This document shows, in pieces, positions 1 to 9,307 of a stretch of DNA of 64,000 nucleotides. How positions within the stretch are numbered: position 1 is the first letter of the stretch; every line of letters begins with the position of its first letter. The DNA lies in assembly GCF_019049675.1 (NCBI RefSeq), contig NZ_JAFMOW010000065.1, forward strand, positions 186,001 to 250,000, given 5' to 3'. Source of the DNA: Rahnella bonaserana. Its GTDB lineage: Bacteria > Pseudomonadota > Gammaproteobacteria > Enterobacterales > Enterobacteriaceae. The position numbers and the translations under genes were made by a program. The notes below the pieces were generated by a model, which worked only from the letters and a program-made list of their open reading frames with translations, had not been told where the DNA came from and searched no databases.

Positions 1-668
1 TCTGCGACGTGGCGCATGGTCGCCCGACCGCACCAGACACTAACGAGCCGGAAAAACTGGCGCAGACCATCTCTGATATGGGCCTGCGTTATGTGGTGAT
101 TACTTCTGTTGACCGTGACGACCTGCGTGATGGCGGTGCCCAGCACTTTGCTGACTGTATTACTGCAATCCGCGCGAAAAATCCGACCATCAAAATCGAA
201 ACACTGGTGCCGGATTTCCGTGGCCGTATGGATCGCGCACTGGACATTCTCAACGCCAGCCCGCCGGATGTGTTTAACCACAATCTGGAAAACGTGCCGC
301 GCGTTTACCGCCAGGTTCGTCCTGGTGCGAACTACGAATGGTCCCTGACCTTGCTGCAACGCTTTAAAGAAGCGCACCCGGATATCCCCACCAAGTCTGG
401 CCTGATGGTCGGTCTGGGTGAAACGAACGAAGAAATCATCGAAGTGATGCGCGACCTGCGTCGCCACGGTGTGACTATGCTGACGCTCGGCCAGTACTTA
501 CAGCCAAGCCGTCACCATTTGCCGGTTCAACGTTACGTGAGCCCGGAAGAGTTTGATCAGATGAAAGAAGCAGCGATGGAAATGGGCTTCACCCATGCAG
601 CCTGCGGTCCGTTCGTGCGTTCTTCTTATCACGCCGATCTACAAGCCAAAGGCTTAGAAGTTAAATAA
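1..668 (+). CDS. lipA: Lipoyl synthase, 5'-truncated by the window edge
   Basis: LipA is a radical-SAM enzyme that inserts two sulfur atoms into protein-bound octanoyl groups to make lipoate for 2-oxoacid dehydrogenases and the glycine cleavage system. The reading frame is open from base 3, and the first codon is the last cysteine of the CxxxCxxC iron-sulfur motif, followed by DVAHGRP. About 221 codons remain of a protein that is normally about 321 residues, so the start and the first two cluster cysteines lie outside the window. The C-terminal part ([28 protein letters not shown]) is typical of the family. A GTG at base 9 is an internal codon, not a start. The convergent neighbour is tatE, as in E. 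coli. Confidence 0.97.
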   Translation, partial: CDVAHGRPTAPDTNEPEKLAQTISDMGLRYVVITSVDRDDLRDGGAQHFADCITAIRAKNPTIKIETLVPDFRGRMDRALDILNASPPDVFNHNLENVPRVYRQVRPGANYEWSLTLLQRFKEAHPDIPTKSGLMVGLGETNEEIIEVMRDLRRHGVTMLTLGQYLQPSRHHLPVQRYVSPEEFDQMKEAAMEMGFTHAACGPFVRSSYHADLQAKGLEVK

Positions 669-728
669 AGTCTTACGTGGTGCTTCGGCACTGCGTTTAA
701 TATTTTGTTACTTCTTATCGCCTAAAAC

Positions 729-760
729 AAAAAAGGTTGTTCGCAAGAACAACCTTTTTT
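729..760. terminator. Bidirectional rho-independent terminator between lipA and tatE
   Basis: A 10-bp perfect stem (AAGGTTGTTC / GAACAACCTT) with a GCAA loop is flanked by an A-run on the left and a T-run on the right. It can therefore end transcription of both convergent genes. Confidence 0.9.
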
Positions 761-812
761 ATGTCTGGCTTTTCACGTCAGCAGAGACGACAAAGACTTT
801 TGAAAAGAATTC

Positions 813-1019
813 TCAGTCTTTATGCTCGACACGTTCAGCCGGTTTTGCTTCTGCTGTTTTTTCAGCAGATGCCGGAGCCGGATCATCATTCATGGCTTTC
901 TTAAAGCCACGCAGTGCTGCACCTAGGTCGCCGCCCAGAGAACGCAGTTTGCTGGTACCGAACAACAGGACGATCAGCACGCCGACCACCAACAATTTAG
1001 TAATACTTAGACCTTCCAT
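813..1019 (-). CDS. tatE: Twin-arginine translocase subunit TatE
   Basis: TatE is a small TatA-type component of the Tat system, which exports folded proteins across the inner membrane. The 68-residue protein has one N-terminal transmembrane helix (about residues 5-22) ending in the FGT hinge. An amphipathic helix ([20 protein letters not shown]) and a charged, disordered tail follow. The length and the MNDD sequence after the helix match E. coli TatE (67 residues) rather than the longer TatA. AGAAGG lies just upstream of the ATG. Its position next to lipA is the standard tatE locus, away from tatABC. Confidence 0.93.
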   Translation of the reverse strand: MEGLSITKLLVVGVLIVLLFGTSKLRSLGGDLGAALRGFKKAMNDDPAPASAEKTAEAKPAERVEHKD

Positions 1020-1275
1020 ACATACCTTCTTTACACTGAGTGCCGGAAAACAGCAGTGACAATTTGTCGCTATTAACGGCCATTCGCGACGTTAATACAA
1101 CCCGAAAATGTAACAGAACGGATCCAGAACTGTGCGCATTATGACCATAGTGAGCTATTATGAGCGTGAATAGCATACGCATAAAGTAATTCTGACTTTA
1201 TTTACAGCAAAACCACTTCTATTTTGATTTCGACCCGTTTTATCAACCGGGTTTGCGAACCCTTAATGAGAACCG

Positions 1276-2340
1276 ATGCCGAAAAAGCTTCAAACGACTC
1301 TGGTTAACGATACTCATCATTCCGGCCTGCGTTTTGCGAAACGGACTTATTTACCCCGCATTGTCGGACTGGGCACAGGCTGTTTCTGTGTCGGCTCGGT
1401 AATGATTGAACATTCAACGCCCGTCTGGCTGTGGCTGTTACTGTTTTTCAAAGGATTTATCTGGCCGCATCTCGCCTACTGGAAAGCAAAACGTTCAGCG
1501 ACGCCGTTTAAAAGTGAAATTCAGAACCTGCAGGTTGATGCGATTTTCGGCGGCATCTGGATTGCCGTCATGGGGTTCAATGCCCTGCCCTCAGCGACTA
1601 TTTTCGCCATGATGGGCATGAATAATATTTCAGCGGGCGGCAAGTCGTTGTTCTTTCGCTGCGTTATCGCACAAATTAGCGTTGCGCTGGCATTACTGTG
1701 GGTCGCGAAAATTCCTTTCCTGCCTGAAACTTCGCCGTTTCAGCTTTATCTCTGTTTGCCGATGATCATGATTTACCCGATTTTCCTCGGTAACGTCACC
1801 TACCGGACATACCGAAAGCTCGCCGAACACAAACAGGCGATTATGCAGATAAGCGTTCGCGATGGTCTGACCGGCCTTTATAACCGCCGTCACTGGGAAT
1901 CGCTGCTGAACACTGAGCTGGAAAGTTTCCGGCGTTACCGGCATAAGACGACGCTGGTGCTGATTGATATCGATCACTTCAAGAGTATCAACGATAACTA
2001 CGGCCACAGCGTCGGCGATCAGGCCATTATTTTGCTGGCTCAGGAATTGCAACAGACCATGCGCACTGCCGATATCATCGGACGTTTCGGCGGTGACGAA
2101 TTTGCAGCTATTTTACCGCACAGCACCAAACTTCAGGCGAAACGTGCGATTGAACGCCTGCAAAGTCGTCTGGCTAACAGCCTGTTCCCGCATCATCCCG
2201 AATTACAAATCCACATCAGTGCAGGAATAGCCGAATGTGATGATGCGCAGGAAACACCGACAAACTGGCTGAATGCCGCCGATAGTGCCCTGTATATCGC
2301 GAAGAAAAGCGGGCGGAACCGGGTTGAGATAGCAGAGTAG
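1276..2340 (+). CDS. MASE2-GGDEF diguanylate cyclase (DgcC/AdrA-like)
   Basis: Predicted inner-membrane diguanylate cyclase that makes cyclic di-GMP from two GTP. The N-terminal half (about residues 20-185) is a MASE2 membrane sensor with several hydrophobic segments, the architecture of E. coli DgcC (AdrA/YaiC). The GGDEF domain is intact: DIDHFKSIND carries the metal-binding Asp, GGDEF is at residues 272-276, and an RTAD inhibitory I-site is at 263-266, exactly five residues before GGDEF. It should therefore be active and feedback-inhibited. This gene is not present between tatE and ybeM in E. coli. A related MASE2-GGDEF gene lies at 18444-19511. Cellulose or adhesion control is likely by family but not shown here. 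Confidence 0.9.
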   Translation: MPKKLQTTLVNDTHHSGLRFAKRTYLPRIVGLGTGCFCVGSVMIEHSTPVWLWLLLFFKGFIWPHLAYWKAKRSATPFKSEIQNLQVDAIFGGIWIAVMGFNALPSATIFAMMGMNNISAGGKSLFFRCVIAQISVALALLWVAKIPFLPETSPFQLYLCLPMIMIYPIFLGNVTYRTYRKLAEHKQAIMQISVRDGLTGLYNRRHWESLLNTELESFRRYRHKTTLVLIDIDHFKSINDNYGHSVGDQAIILLAQELQQTMRTADIIGRFGGDEFAAILPHSTKLQAKRAIERLQSRLANSLFPHHPELQIHISAGIAECDDAQETPTNWLNAADSALYIAKKSGRNRVEIAE

Positions 2341-2371
2341 TGATTGCTTCCCCGTGTTCTGCCCGCCGTTA

Positions 2372-3169
2372 TCAGATGAAGCGGCTCAGGAATGCCTGCG
2401 TGCGCGGATGCTGAGGATTCACCAGCACCTCATCCGCCGCGCCTTGCTCGACTACCACCCCGCGATCCATAAAGACCACGCGGTCTGCGGCTTCTTTCGC
2501 AAAACCGATTTCATGAGTGACCACAATCATGGTCAGACCCTGTTTTGCCAGATCGCGCATAGTGGCAAGCACTTCGCCCACCAGTTCAGGGTCAAGCGCT
2601 GAAGTCGGTTCATCAAACAACATCAGTTTAGGTTTGACGGCCAGCGCCCGGGCAATCGCCACGCGCTGCTGTTGTCCGCCGGAAAGATGGCGCGGATACG
2701 CATCCGCCTTATCGCTCAGGCCAACCTTTTGCAGCAACTCATGGGCATATTTCTCAGCATCCTGACGACTTTCTTTATGCACGCCGACCGGGGCTTCAAT
2801 AATGTTTTGCAGCACGGTCATGTGCGGATAAAGATTGAATTGCTGAAACACCATGCCGATATCCCGGCGCTGGCGCGCAATCGCCCGTTCCGGCAATTTA
2901 TGCAAACGCTCGCCGCGCAGTTCATAACCGATTTGCTCACCGCCCACCATAATAGAACCGCGGTCGATATCTTCCAGATGATTAATACAGCGCAGGAATG
3001 TCGATTTACCCGAGCCGGAAGGCCCGAGGATCACCACCACTTCGCTGGCTTTCACATCCAGATCAATGCCTTTCAGCACTTCATTATCGCCGTAACTTTT
3101 ATGCACGTTACGGGCCGTCACCAGTAATGCCGGTTCGGATGACTGTGCGTCGGATAACATTTGACTCAT
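2372..3169 (-). CDS. Polar amino acid ABC transporter, ATP-binding subunit
   Basis: HisP/GlnQ-class ATPase energising an amino acid importer. The 265-residue protein has Walker [11 protein letters not shown]-loop [11 protein letters not shown], signature [15 protein letters not shown], Walker [15 protein letters not shown] and the switch His in VVTHEIGFA. The N-terminal 15 or so residues before the fold are an extension. The ATG overlaps the permease stop (ATGA) and is preceded by a near-perfect AAGGAGG, so translation is coupled. It is the last gene of a binding protein-permease-ATPase operon and converges with the diguanylate cyclase. The exact substrate cannot be read from the sequence. 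Confidence 0.93.
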   Translation of the reverse strand: MSQMLSDAQSSEPALLVTARNVHKSYGDNEVLKGIDLDVKASEVVVILGPSGSGKSTFLRCINHLEDIDRGSIMVGGEQIGYELRGERLHKLPERAIARQRRDIGMVFQQFNLYPHMTVLQNIIEAPVGVHKESRQDAEKYAHELLQKVGLSDKADAYPRHLSGGQQQRVAIARALAVKPKLMLFDEPTSALDPELVGEVLATMRDLAKQGLTMIVVTHEIGFAKEAADRVVFMDRGVVVEQGAADEVLVNPQHPRTQAFLSRFI

Positions 3170-4149
3170 AAGTCCTCCTTTCGGGCCAGTCCCGGGGAAT
3201 TAATGATGGGCGCGGTTTTTTCTTCCGCATTACTCTGACGTCGTTTCGCGTTAGGTAATGTCCGGCGAGTACCACGGGAATAATAGCGTTCAATCGCCGA
3301 CTGACCGAGGTTGAGCAATGACGTGATAAACAGATACCAGATCACCGCCACCATCAGCATCGGTACCACTTCAAAGGTGCGGTTATAGATGGTTTGCACT
3401 GAATACAGCAGGTCGCCCATGGCGATAACACTGACCAGTGACGTCGCTTTTATCATGCTGATCAGCTGATTACCGGTCGGAGGAATAATCGAACGCATCG
3501 CCTGCGGAATGATAATCCGGCGCAGCGCGCGACCGCGGCTCATGCCGAAAGCCTGCGCTGTTTCCGCCTGACCGTTATCAACCGATAACAAACCGGCGCG
3601 GATGATTTCCGCCATATACGCCGCTTCGTTCAGCGCCAGACCTGCAATCGCCGCCGTCAGCGGCGTGATAAGATCATTGGTATTCCAGCTCATGTATTCC
3701 GGACCAAACGGAATGCCGATCACTACCCGCGGGAACAGTGTCGACATGTTGTACCAGAACAGCAATTGCACCAGCAGCGGCGTACCGCGGAAGAACCAGA
3801 TGTACAATCCGGCTAATCTTCGCAGCAACATGCTGTCGGACAAGCGGGCAATCGCCAGCATCAGGCCGATGAAAACGCCGAGTACCATCGAGACCACGGT
3901 AAGGCCGAGCGTAACGCCCAGGCCTTTGATGACGGAACCTTCCGTAAACCACTGAGCCACCACGTGCCATTCGAAATTGGGATTGTGGGAGACTGCCCAG
4001 AGAACATCAGCAGCAATCAGCAGCACCACTATCCAGGCAATCCAGCGTCCGTAATTACGCGGTGCATGGGAAAACTCAACGTTACGTCGTGGATCCTGCG
4101 TATAGTCGTCCTTGACTGCCGGCCTGGAACTATACGTTTTATCAGTCAT
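3166..4149 (-). CDS. Polar amino acid ABC transporter, permease subunit
   Basis: HisM/GlnP-type inner-membrane permease of 327 residues. A roughly 35-residue hydrophilic N-terminus precedes the first transmembrane segment ([15 protein letters not shown]), with further membrane spans between about residues 75 and 280. The cytoplasmic EAA loop that contacts the ATPase is clear ([15 protein letters not shown] and the following [19 protein letters not shown]). The start overlaps the upstream gene's stop by ATGA and the end overlaps the ATPase start in the same way, giving a tightly coupled three-gene operon. Only one permease is present, so it probably acts as a homodimer. The long charged C-terminal tail (after about residue 290) is unusual. 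Confidence 0.92.
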   Translation of the reverse strand: MTDKTYSSRPAVKDDYTQDPRRNVEFSHAPRNYGRWIAWIVVLLIAADVLWAVSHNPNFEWHVVAQWFTEGSVIKGLGVTLGLTVVSMVLGVFIGLMLAIARLSDSMLLRRLAGLYIWFFRGTPLLVQLLFWYNMSTLFPRVVIGIPFGPEYMSWNTNDLITPLTAAIAGLALNEAAYMAEIIRAGLLSVDNGQAETAQAFGMSRGRALRRIIIPQAMRSIIPPTGNQLISMIKATSLVSVIAMGDLLYSVQTIYNRTFEVVPMLMVAVIWYLFITSLLNLGQSAIERYYSRGTRRTLPNAKRRQSNAEEKTAPIINSPGLARKEDL

Positions 4150-5054
4150 TTAGCCTGCGCCTTTGCCAGGTTAATGCCCGGTGCCGGAATCATATTGCCT
4201 TCCAGGCCCCATTTTTTCATGATGATGGCGTAAGTGCCGTTGTCGAACAGTTTCTGATAACCGGCAAGGATCGCATCACGCACCGGTGAATCTTTGGCAA
4301 CCACGGTGCCCTGGAAGATATCGCCAAATCCGTTGGATTTACCGGTACCGGTCAGCTCAAGCTGGCCGTTGGCTTTTTCCACGAAGTAGGTCAGCGGAGC
4401 CTGAGAAGAGAAGAACGCGTCGGAACGGTTTGAGCGCACAGCCAGAATCGACGTCGGCTGATCAGAGAAAGATTGCACCGTCACTGCCGGTTTACCGTCT
4501 TTCACACACACATCAGACTGCTTGCGGATAACCTGTTCAGCAGAACCGCCCGCCATGACGGCAATACGTTTGCCGCAGGTATCATCGAGAGAAGTGATCT
4601 TTTCCGGATTACCCTTGCGTACGCCGAACACCACGTATTCTTTCACAAAATCGATGAAATCATTTTTCGCCTGACGGTCCGGATAATCGCCAATCGGGCC
4701 GATGCCCATCTGATAACGGCCTGCCGCCATACCGCTGAGGATGCCAGATAAACCACTCACGGAAGCATGTTCAATTTTCACCCCTAACACTTCGGCCAGT
4801 GCGTGCGCCAGATCTGCGCTGGCACCGTCCAGACCGTTTGCGCCGGTGACGATTTCATACGGAGGAAATGATCCGTTATTCACGGACGTCATCACGCCTG
4901 ACTTTTGAATATCTGCAGGTAATTTAGCGTGGATCGCCGGATCCATCGTCTGCGTCGGGATGGTCACATTTTCAGCAGCCAGGGTATTCATGGAAGATAC
5001 GGAAAGTAATGCAGCAGTCAGAACAGCAGCCTGACGTAATTTTTTTGCCATCAT
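4146..5054 (-). CDS. Polar amino acid ABC transporter, periplasmic binding protein
   Basis: Family 3 solute-binding protein that captures an amino acid in the periplasm for the adjoining permease/ATPase. It has 302 residues with a Sec signal peptide (KKLRQAAVLTAALLSVSS...TLAA, cleavage about residue 27). It then shows the family core: NGSFPPYEIV near the start of the first lobe, and DFVKEYVVFGVRKGNPEKI and GKRIAVMAGGSAEQVI at the hinge/second lobe. Two cysteines (about residues 160 and 182) may form a disulfide. Two consecutive ATGs are possible starts, and the first fits the AGGAAATAAGAG ribosome site. It is the first gene of the operon. Confidence 0.9.
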   Translation of the reverse strand: MMAKKLRQAAVLTAALLSVSSMNTLAAENVTIPTQTMDPAIHAKLPADIQKSGVMTSVNNGSFPPYEIVTGANGLDGASADLAHALAEVLGVKIEHASVSGLSGILSGMAAGRYQMGIGPIGDYPDRQAKNDFIDFVKEYVVFGVRKGNPEKITSLDDTCGKRIAVMAGGSAEQVIRKQSDVCVKDGKPAVTVQSFSDQPTSILAVRSNRSDAFFSSQAPLTYFVEKANGQLELTGTGKSNGFGDIFQGTVVAKDSPVRDAILAGYQKLFDNGTYAIIMKKWGLEGNMIPAPGINLAKAQAK

Positions 5055-5275
5055 TCTCTTATTTCCTCTGTCGAAAAAGTCGGTCTGTGAGTTTATGAAT
5101 GTTGTGTATTTATAGTGAGCGCCTTCCGTGGCGAGTTTCCAGATGCTTATTTTTGAAGCTTTTTTATGGCCTTTTAAACAGCTTTAGCCTTTTATTTAAA
5201 GAACAAACGCATTCCCTGGTGAGGGCGCGGTACTGCATGAAATCAGTGGCCGCCGTTGAGGACCGGCAGCGAATA

Positions 5276-6070
5276 TCAGTTCTGACGTAATTGCGGTATA
5301 CCGAAGCGGCGGTTAGCCAGCACCGGTAATACTTTGCGGGCGTGTGCCAGACGATCTTTGTCCAGTTCAGCAAACACCAGCGCCGGGGCTTCTGCTGCAC
5401 GGGCAATGGCAACACCCAGCGGATCGACCACCATACTGTTACCGATATTACGCTCGCCGCACTCGCCCACCGCCACCATATACGTGGTGTTTTCCAGTGC
5501 GCGCGCCGTGACCAGCACTTCCCAATGCATCTCTTTCAGCGGGCCTTTCACCCATGCAGCGGGCAGAACCAGCACGTCTGCGCCGTCGAGCACCAGACGA
5601 CGCGCCAGTTCCGGGAAGCGCACGTCATAACAGGTCATCAGGCCGACATTAAAGCCGGCGACATTCACCAGCGGCGGCACTTCGTCGCCCGCGGTGACGT
5701 TTTTCGATTCCTGCGAAGAAAATGCATCATAAAGATGCAGTTTCTGATATTGGGAAATAATTTCGCCATTGCGGATGGAAATCAGTACGTTATACGCGCG
5801 ACCATCCGGTGCCGGCGTATGCACGCTCATCATGGTGGTCATCTGATTGCCACGGCTGGCGGCGACCAGCTGGCTGACAAACGGCCCCTCCAGAGGTTGC
5901 GCCGCTTTCAAAACCAAATCCGGATCGGTGATATCACGCGCCAGAATACCTTCGGGCAATACCAGCAAATCCGCGCCCGATTCCAGTGATTTCGCCATCA
6001 GCGATAGACAGGTTTCGACGTTCGCTTCCCATTCACGGGAAACGGCAAACTGACCTAATGCAACTTTCAT
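5276..6070 (-). CDS. ybeM: Nitrilase-superfamily amidase, YbeM (deaminated glutathione amidase family)
   Basis: Carbon-nitrogen hydrolase of 264 residues. YbeM and eukaryotic Nit1 remove deaminated glutathione, a metabolite-repair reaction, and this is the best functional guess. The catalytic triad is visible: Glu40 (VLPEG), Lys110 (QYQKLHLYD) and Cys147 (MTCYDVRFPEL). I chose the ATG at 6070 because GGGGAG lies just upstream and MKVALGQF is the usual family beginning; an in-frame codon at 6103 lacks these supports. In E. coli ybeM sits between tatE and crcB. Here the neighbourhood is the same but extra genes have been inserted on both sides. Whether it shares a transcript with the upstream binding-protein gene is uncertain (44-base gap, same strand). 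Confidence 0.9.
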   Translation of the reverse strand: MKVALGQFAVSREWEANVETCLSLMAKSLESGADLLVLPEGILARDITDPDLVLKAAQPLEGPFVSQLVAASRGNQMTTMMSVHTPAPDGRAYNVLISIRNGEIISQYQKLHLYDAFSSQESKNVTAGDEVPPLVNVAGFNVGLMTCYDVRFPELARRLVLDGADVLVLPAAWVKGPLKEMHWEVLVTARALENTTYMVAVGECGERNIGNSMVVDPLGVAIARAAEAPALVFAELDKDRLAHARKVLPVLANRRFGIPQLRQN

Positions 6071-6114
6071 CTTTACTCCCCTGTCGCCTGAGGATTCAGG
6101 CAAGTGGTTAGATA

Positions 6115-7071
6115 TTATCGGGCAAATTGCGGGAACAGCTCCTGCGGCGTCAGACGTTTAGCCGTCAGCCCCTGCGCATGTAATTCATGTGCAAAATCGT
6201 CGATCATTTTCTCGTTGGCAGCGAAACCGTTTGCATTCCAGTCCGCAGGTAAATCGATGACCGTTCGACGTAAATCGTCCAGCAACCAGGGTGTGGTATC
6301 GGCATATTTAGCACGCTTGTCCATCCAGAGCTGATAAGAACGGTCGATAATTTCGCTCAGCGCCTGGGGTAACCAGGGATGCTCTTCGGCCAGCGCAGGT
6401 TTAATCGCCAGCAGGTGAATGCCCGGGATATAGCCGACGCGGTTAAAATAGGCCAGTTCGGCTGCGCGGAAATCCGGCTGGAACTGACGGAAGCCGGAGT
6501 CAGGCTTGAAAAAGCCGTCAGGCATGAAAGGGGTGAAAATCGCGTCCAGCCAGCCTTCCTGCAACAATTCCATCATCGGGCGTTCCTCCGGCACCGCTTC
6601 AATACGGCCTTCACGACCAAAGCCTGCCAGACGATCCACAACCGGATGCGCTTCGGTCAGACGACCGACATACCAGCGGGCATCTTCAATGCCCACGCCT
6701 TCCAGCGCCAGCAACGTGCGGGTCCAGGTATTGCCGGAATCCTGCCAGCCGGTCAGCCCGATACGTTTGCCTGCCAGCTGAGAAAGTTCGGTAAGCGGGC
6801 TGTCCTCGCGGGTGATGATGCAACGCTGGCGGAAACCGCGCATCAGGAAATGCGGTATCGCCAGTAAATCGGATTCGCCCCGCGCCCGCCCTTGTGCGTA
6901 GCGGCTGAAAGACACTTCACCCGCATCGTATTTATCGCTGCTGCCCAGATTGTCGACCAGCGTACCTACGCGATCGATTTCAAGGTTAAAGCCTTCCGGT
7001 TTGAGGTCGCCCAACGCCAGCGGCGTAAAATAATCCCAGTCACGAACCGCCAGCCTGATGGTAATCGTCAC
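6115..7071 (-). CDS. Orphan NitT/TauT-like periplasmic-binding-fold protein
   Basis: A 318-residue protein with the type-2 periplasmic binding fold resembling NMT1/NitT-type binding proteins and the 4,5-dihydroxyphthalate decarboxylase-like group. Signs are the opening RLAVRDWDYFTPLALGDLKPEG, then ERYAQGRARGES-like and LAGKRIGLTGWQDSGNTWTR segments, and a helical C-terminus. I chose the GTG at 7071 because AAGGGGA sits 7 bases upstream. With this start there is no signal peptide, so it may be cytoplasmic, and no permease or ATPase of the matching class lies nearby. A longer start (ATG at 7095) gives no convincing signal peptide either. It is divergent from the MocR-type regulator, which probably controls it. 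The ligand is unknown. Confidence 0.75.
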   Translation of the reverse strand: MTITIRLAVRDWDYFTPLALGDLKPEGFNLEIDRVGTLVDNLGSSDKYDAGEVSFSRYAQGRARGESDLLAIPHFLMRGFRQRCIITREDSPLTELSQLAGKRIGLTGWQDSGNTWTRTLLALEGVGIEDARWYVGRLTEAHPVVDRLAGFGREGRIEAVPEERPMMELLQEGWLDAIFTPFMPDGFFKPDSGFRQFQPDFRAAELAYFNRVGYIPGIHLLAIKPALAEEHPWLPQALSEIIDRSYQLWMDKRAKYADTTPWLLDDLRRTVIDLPADWNANGFAANEKMIDDFAHELHAQGLTAKRLTPQELFPQFAR

Positions 7072-7281
7072 ATCTGTCCCCTTAAGTGTCAGCATGGTTG
7101 ATATGCAGAAAAACAACTGTGCGTTTACAAACTTTCCGGTAAACACACCAAATTCTTTTACGAAGGAGACCATCTTTATTGCAATGTGATTATTTTATCG
7201 CCTCCGTTGGCTAAGTTTGATACTAATGGCATAAATTAATATGTACAATAGATTCTTTGTTACTGAACAAAAGGCGAGAAA

Positions 7282-8628
7282 ATGGCAGAAAACCCCCTCG
7301 AGAAAACGCTGGATGCACAATGGTTAGCGACGCAATTACAGGATCGTTCCATGCGGGGCATTGCGATTGAAACCGCGGCGATGATCCGCTCCGGTGTGAT
7401 CGAAATCGGAACGCACCTGCCCGCCGTTCGTGAACTGGCGCAGGCTTTGGGGGTCAGTCCGGCCACGGTATCCGCAGCCTGGGGGCAACTGCGGAGACAA
7501 AAAGTTATCGCCGGGCGTGGTCGTAACGGCGTCTGGGTGTGCGGGGACATGCTCTCGCCAAGACCGGCGCGCTTCGAGAAAATCGGCAATTTTGGCGAAC
7601 ATATCATTGCGGATCTGGCGCTGTCTTCGCCGGATCCTGAGTTGCTGCCAAACCTGCTCGAAGCCATGCAACAGGGTGTTGGCGCTGATAATCTCAACAG
7701 TTATCAGCGTGAAGCCATCGCGCCGTCTTTGCTTGCAGCAGCTAAACTCGACTGGCCTTATGACGCACCGGCGTTTATGTCTGCGGATGGGGGTTTTGAC
7801 GGGATGAACCTGACGCTGCAAACCTTGCTGATGCAGGGTTCCGTGGTGGCTATCGAAGATCCGACCGCCACCCGTTTGCTGGATATTCTGGACAATCTTG
7901 GCGCGCAGGTCATTGCAGTGAAATGCGATGAGTTCGGCCCGCTGCCGGAATCCCTGTCACAGGCTCTGCTGAAAAATCCCTCCGCGTTCATTTATCAGCC
8001 CCGTACGCACTCACATTGTGGCCACGCCATCAATGCGGAACGTTATGCTGCGCTGGCGGAAATTCTCAGCCAGAGCAATACGCTGATCATTGAAGATGAC
8101 GGCATCGGACAATTGTCCTGTCATCCGCCGCTCAGTATGGGCAGTCGCCTGCCTGACCGGACGGTGCATGTCCGCTCTTATTCCAAAGCTTACGGGCCGG
8201 ATTTGCGGCTGGCCGTTATTTCAGGATCGAACGATTTAATCAAACAAATCAAATCATTCCGTAACTTTGGTGCAGGCTGGTCGAGCCGAATTTTACAGGA
8301 AGCGCTGGCGTGGCTGATTAAAGATCCGAAAACGCAGGAAGGTATTTCGCACGCCAAAAGCGTGTATGCGCAGCGCCGCAAAGCCATGTCCGATGCCTTA
8401 CGCATACGCGGGATTAACATACCGGAACGCGACGGACTGGCGATGTGGATCCCGGTGCCTTCAGAGCAGTTCGCGCTGGTGACAATGGCGGCGCGGGGCA
8501 TTGCCGTTCTGCCCGGTGAGCGCAGCCGCATCGGGCCGGGACAGTTTATTCGTATCAGTACCAGTCAGGTGAAACCGGAACAGGTCGATTTAATTGCGGA
8601 TGCTTTGGTTCTGGCAATGGGCGCCTGA
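7282..8628 (+). CDS. MocR-family transcriptional regulator (GntR HTH + aminotransferase-like domain)
   Basis: The 448-residue protein has a GntR-type winged helix-turn-helix (about residues 25-100, with THLPAVRELAQALGVSPATVSAAW) fused to a fold-type I aminotransferase domain. The PLP-binding lysine is Lys302 (RSYSKAYGPDLR), and the preceding IIEDDGIG holds the Asp that contacts the pyridine nitrogen. MocR proteins use PLP, alone or with an amine/amino acid, to sense and switch neighbouring genes. AAGGCGAG precedes the ATG. The 210-base space shared with the divergent binding-protein gene is the expected operator region. The ligand and regulon are not known. Confidence 0.92.
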   Translation: MAENPLEKTLDAQWLATQLQDRSMRGIAIETAAMIRSGVIEIGTHLPAVRELAQALGVSPATVSAAWGQLRRQKVIAGRGRNGVWVCGDMLSPRPARFEKIGNFGEHIIADLALSSPDPELLPNLLEAMQQGVGADNLNSYQREAIAPSLLAAAKLDWPYDAPAFMSADGGFDGMNLTLQTLLMQGSVVAIEDPTATRLLDILDNLGAQVIAVKCDEFGPLPESLSQALLKNPSAFIYQPRTHSHCGHAINAERYAALAEILSQSNTLIIEDDGIGQLSCHPPLSMGSRLPDRTVHVRSYSKAYGPDLRLAVISGSNDLIKQIKSFRNFGAGWSSRILQEALAWLIKDPKTQEGISHAKSVYAQRRKAMSDALRIRGINIPERDGLAMWIPVPSEQFALVTMAARGIAVLPGERSRIGPGQFIRISTSQVKPEQVDLIADALVLAMGA

Positions 8629-8660
8629 TTGTTCAGCTGTGTGCAGAACACCGGCTTGAA

Positions 8661-9092
8661 TCAAGACTTGAGTAAATGCCTGAGCAAATACTTCGGTGAC
8701 TCTTCGTACTGCGCCCGCGCATAGAACTGGTGGGCGCGCACGCGGCGGGTATGGCTGTGAACTTCCATACGGTCACATCCACGTTCCGCTGCCAGACGTT
8801 CTGCTTCATCGAGCAATTTCTGACCGATACCAGTGCCACGGCACTGGTCGCTGACACATAAATAGCTGATACGGCAGAATTCTCCGGCCAGGGCGATTTG
8901 CGGGATATAGTGCAGCGAGATAAAACCTACCGCCTTACCCTCTGCTTCAGCGACCAGCAGACAACTGTCCGGGTTGGTTGCCATTTTTACCACACGTTCT
9001 GCTACGGCTTCCGGCGTATTGGGATAATCCAAATCGGCCAGCAATTGCGCCAGAATTTGCGCATCTGCAACAACACCTTCTCTGATTAACAT
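8661..9092 (-). CDS. GNAT-family N-acetyltransferase
   Basis: The 143-residue protein consists of a single GNAT domain. The acetyl-CoA pyrophosphate loop reads QCRGTGIGQKLL, preceded by the strand FCRISYLCVS and followed by the helix LLDEAERLAAERGCDRMEV. The C-terminus HQFYARAQYEESPKYLLRHL is typical of small-molecule or peptide acetyltransferases of the PhnO/aminoglycoside-like type. I chose the ATG at 9092 because AGGAAAA lies 6-9 bases upstream; an in-frame extension to 9137 is not needed for the fold. It converges with the MocR gene. The substrate cannot be assigned. Confidence 0.88.
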   Translation of the reverse strand: MLIREGVVADAQILAQLLADLDYPNTPEAVAERVVKMATNPDSCLLVAEAEGKAVGFISLHYIPQIALAGEFCRISYLCVSDQCRGTGIGQKLLDEAERLAAERGCDRMEVHSHTRRVRAHQFYARAQYEESPKYLLRHLLKS

Positions 9093-9186
9093 GGCATTTT
9101 CCTGGTTACATACTGTTTCTGTATCGCGGCTACACAAGTGTCATCCCGCAGGGTAAACTTAGCCCCTGCACTATGAATCTGCACCA

Positions 9187-9237
9187 GGGAGATGACATTC
9201 CTCCCAAACCGCCTTTACCGGCTGATGATGTCTGCGC
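9187..9237 (+). promoter_or_regulatory. Fluoride riboswitch (crcB RNA motif)
   Basis: The sequence reproduces the crcB-motif aptamer. The first stem is GGGA-GATGACAT then TCCTCCC, followed by AAACCGCC-TTTA-CCGGCTGATG, and ATGTC at 9228-9232 pairs back to GACAT at 9195-9199. The conserved AACCGCC...GGCTGATGA core is intact. About 70 bases separate it from the crcB start. Within them GCGCAA (9234-9239) can pair with TTGCGC (9261-9266), and ACCTT (9271-9275) can pair with AAGGT (9297-9301), which covers the crcB ribosome site and is a plausible expression platform. Fluoride should turn on crcB. Confidence 0.85.
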
Positions 9238-9307
9238 AATCTCGCGAGAGGTTCGTAGCGTTGCGCCCGGACCTTTCTGAATTTCAATTATTTTTTAAGG
9301 TATCACT

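Noticed and set aside
5342-5989. Open frame opposite ybeM
   Set aside because: It is opposite a gene with an intact catalytic triad. The His/Arg-rich composition is typical of a shadow frame.
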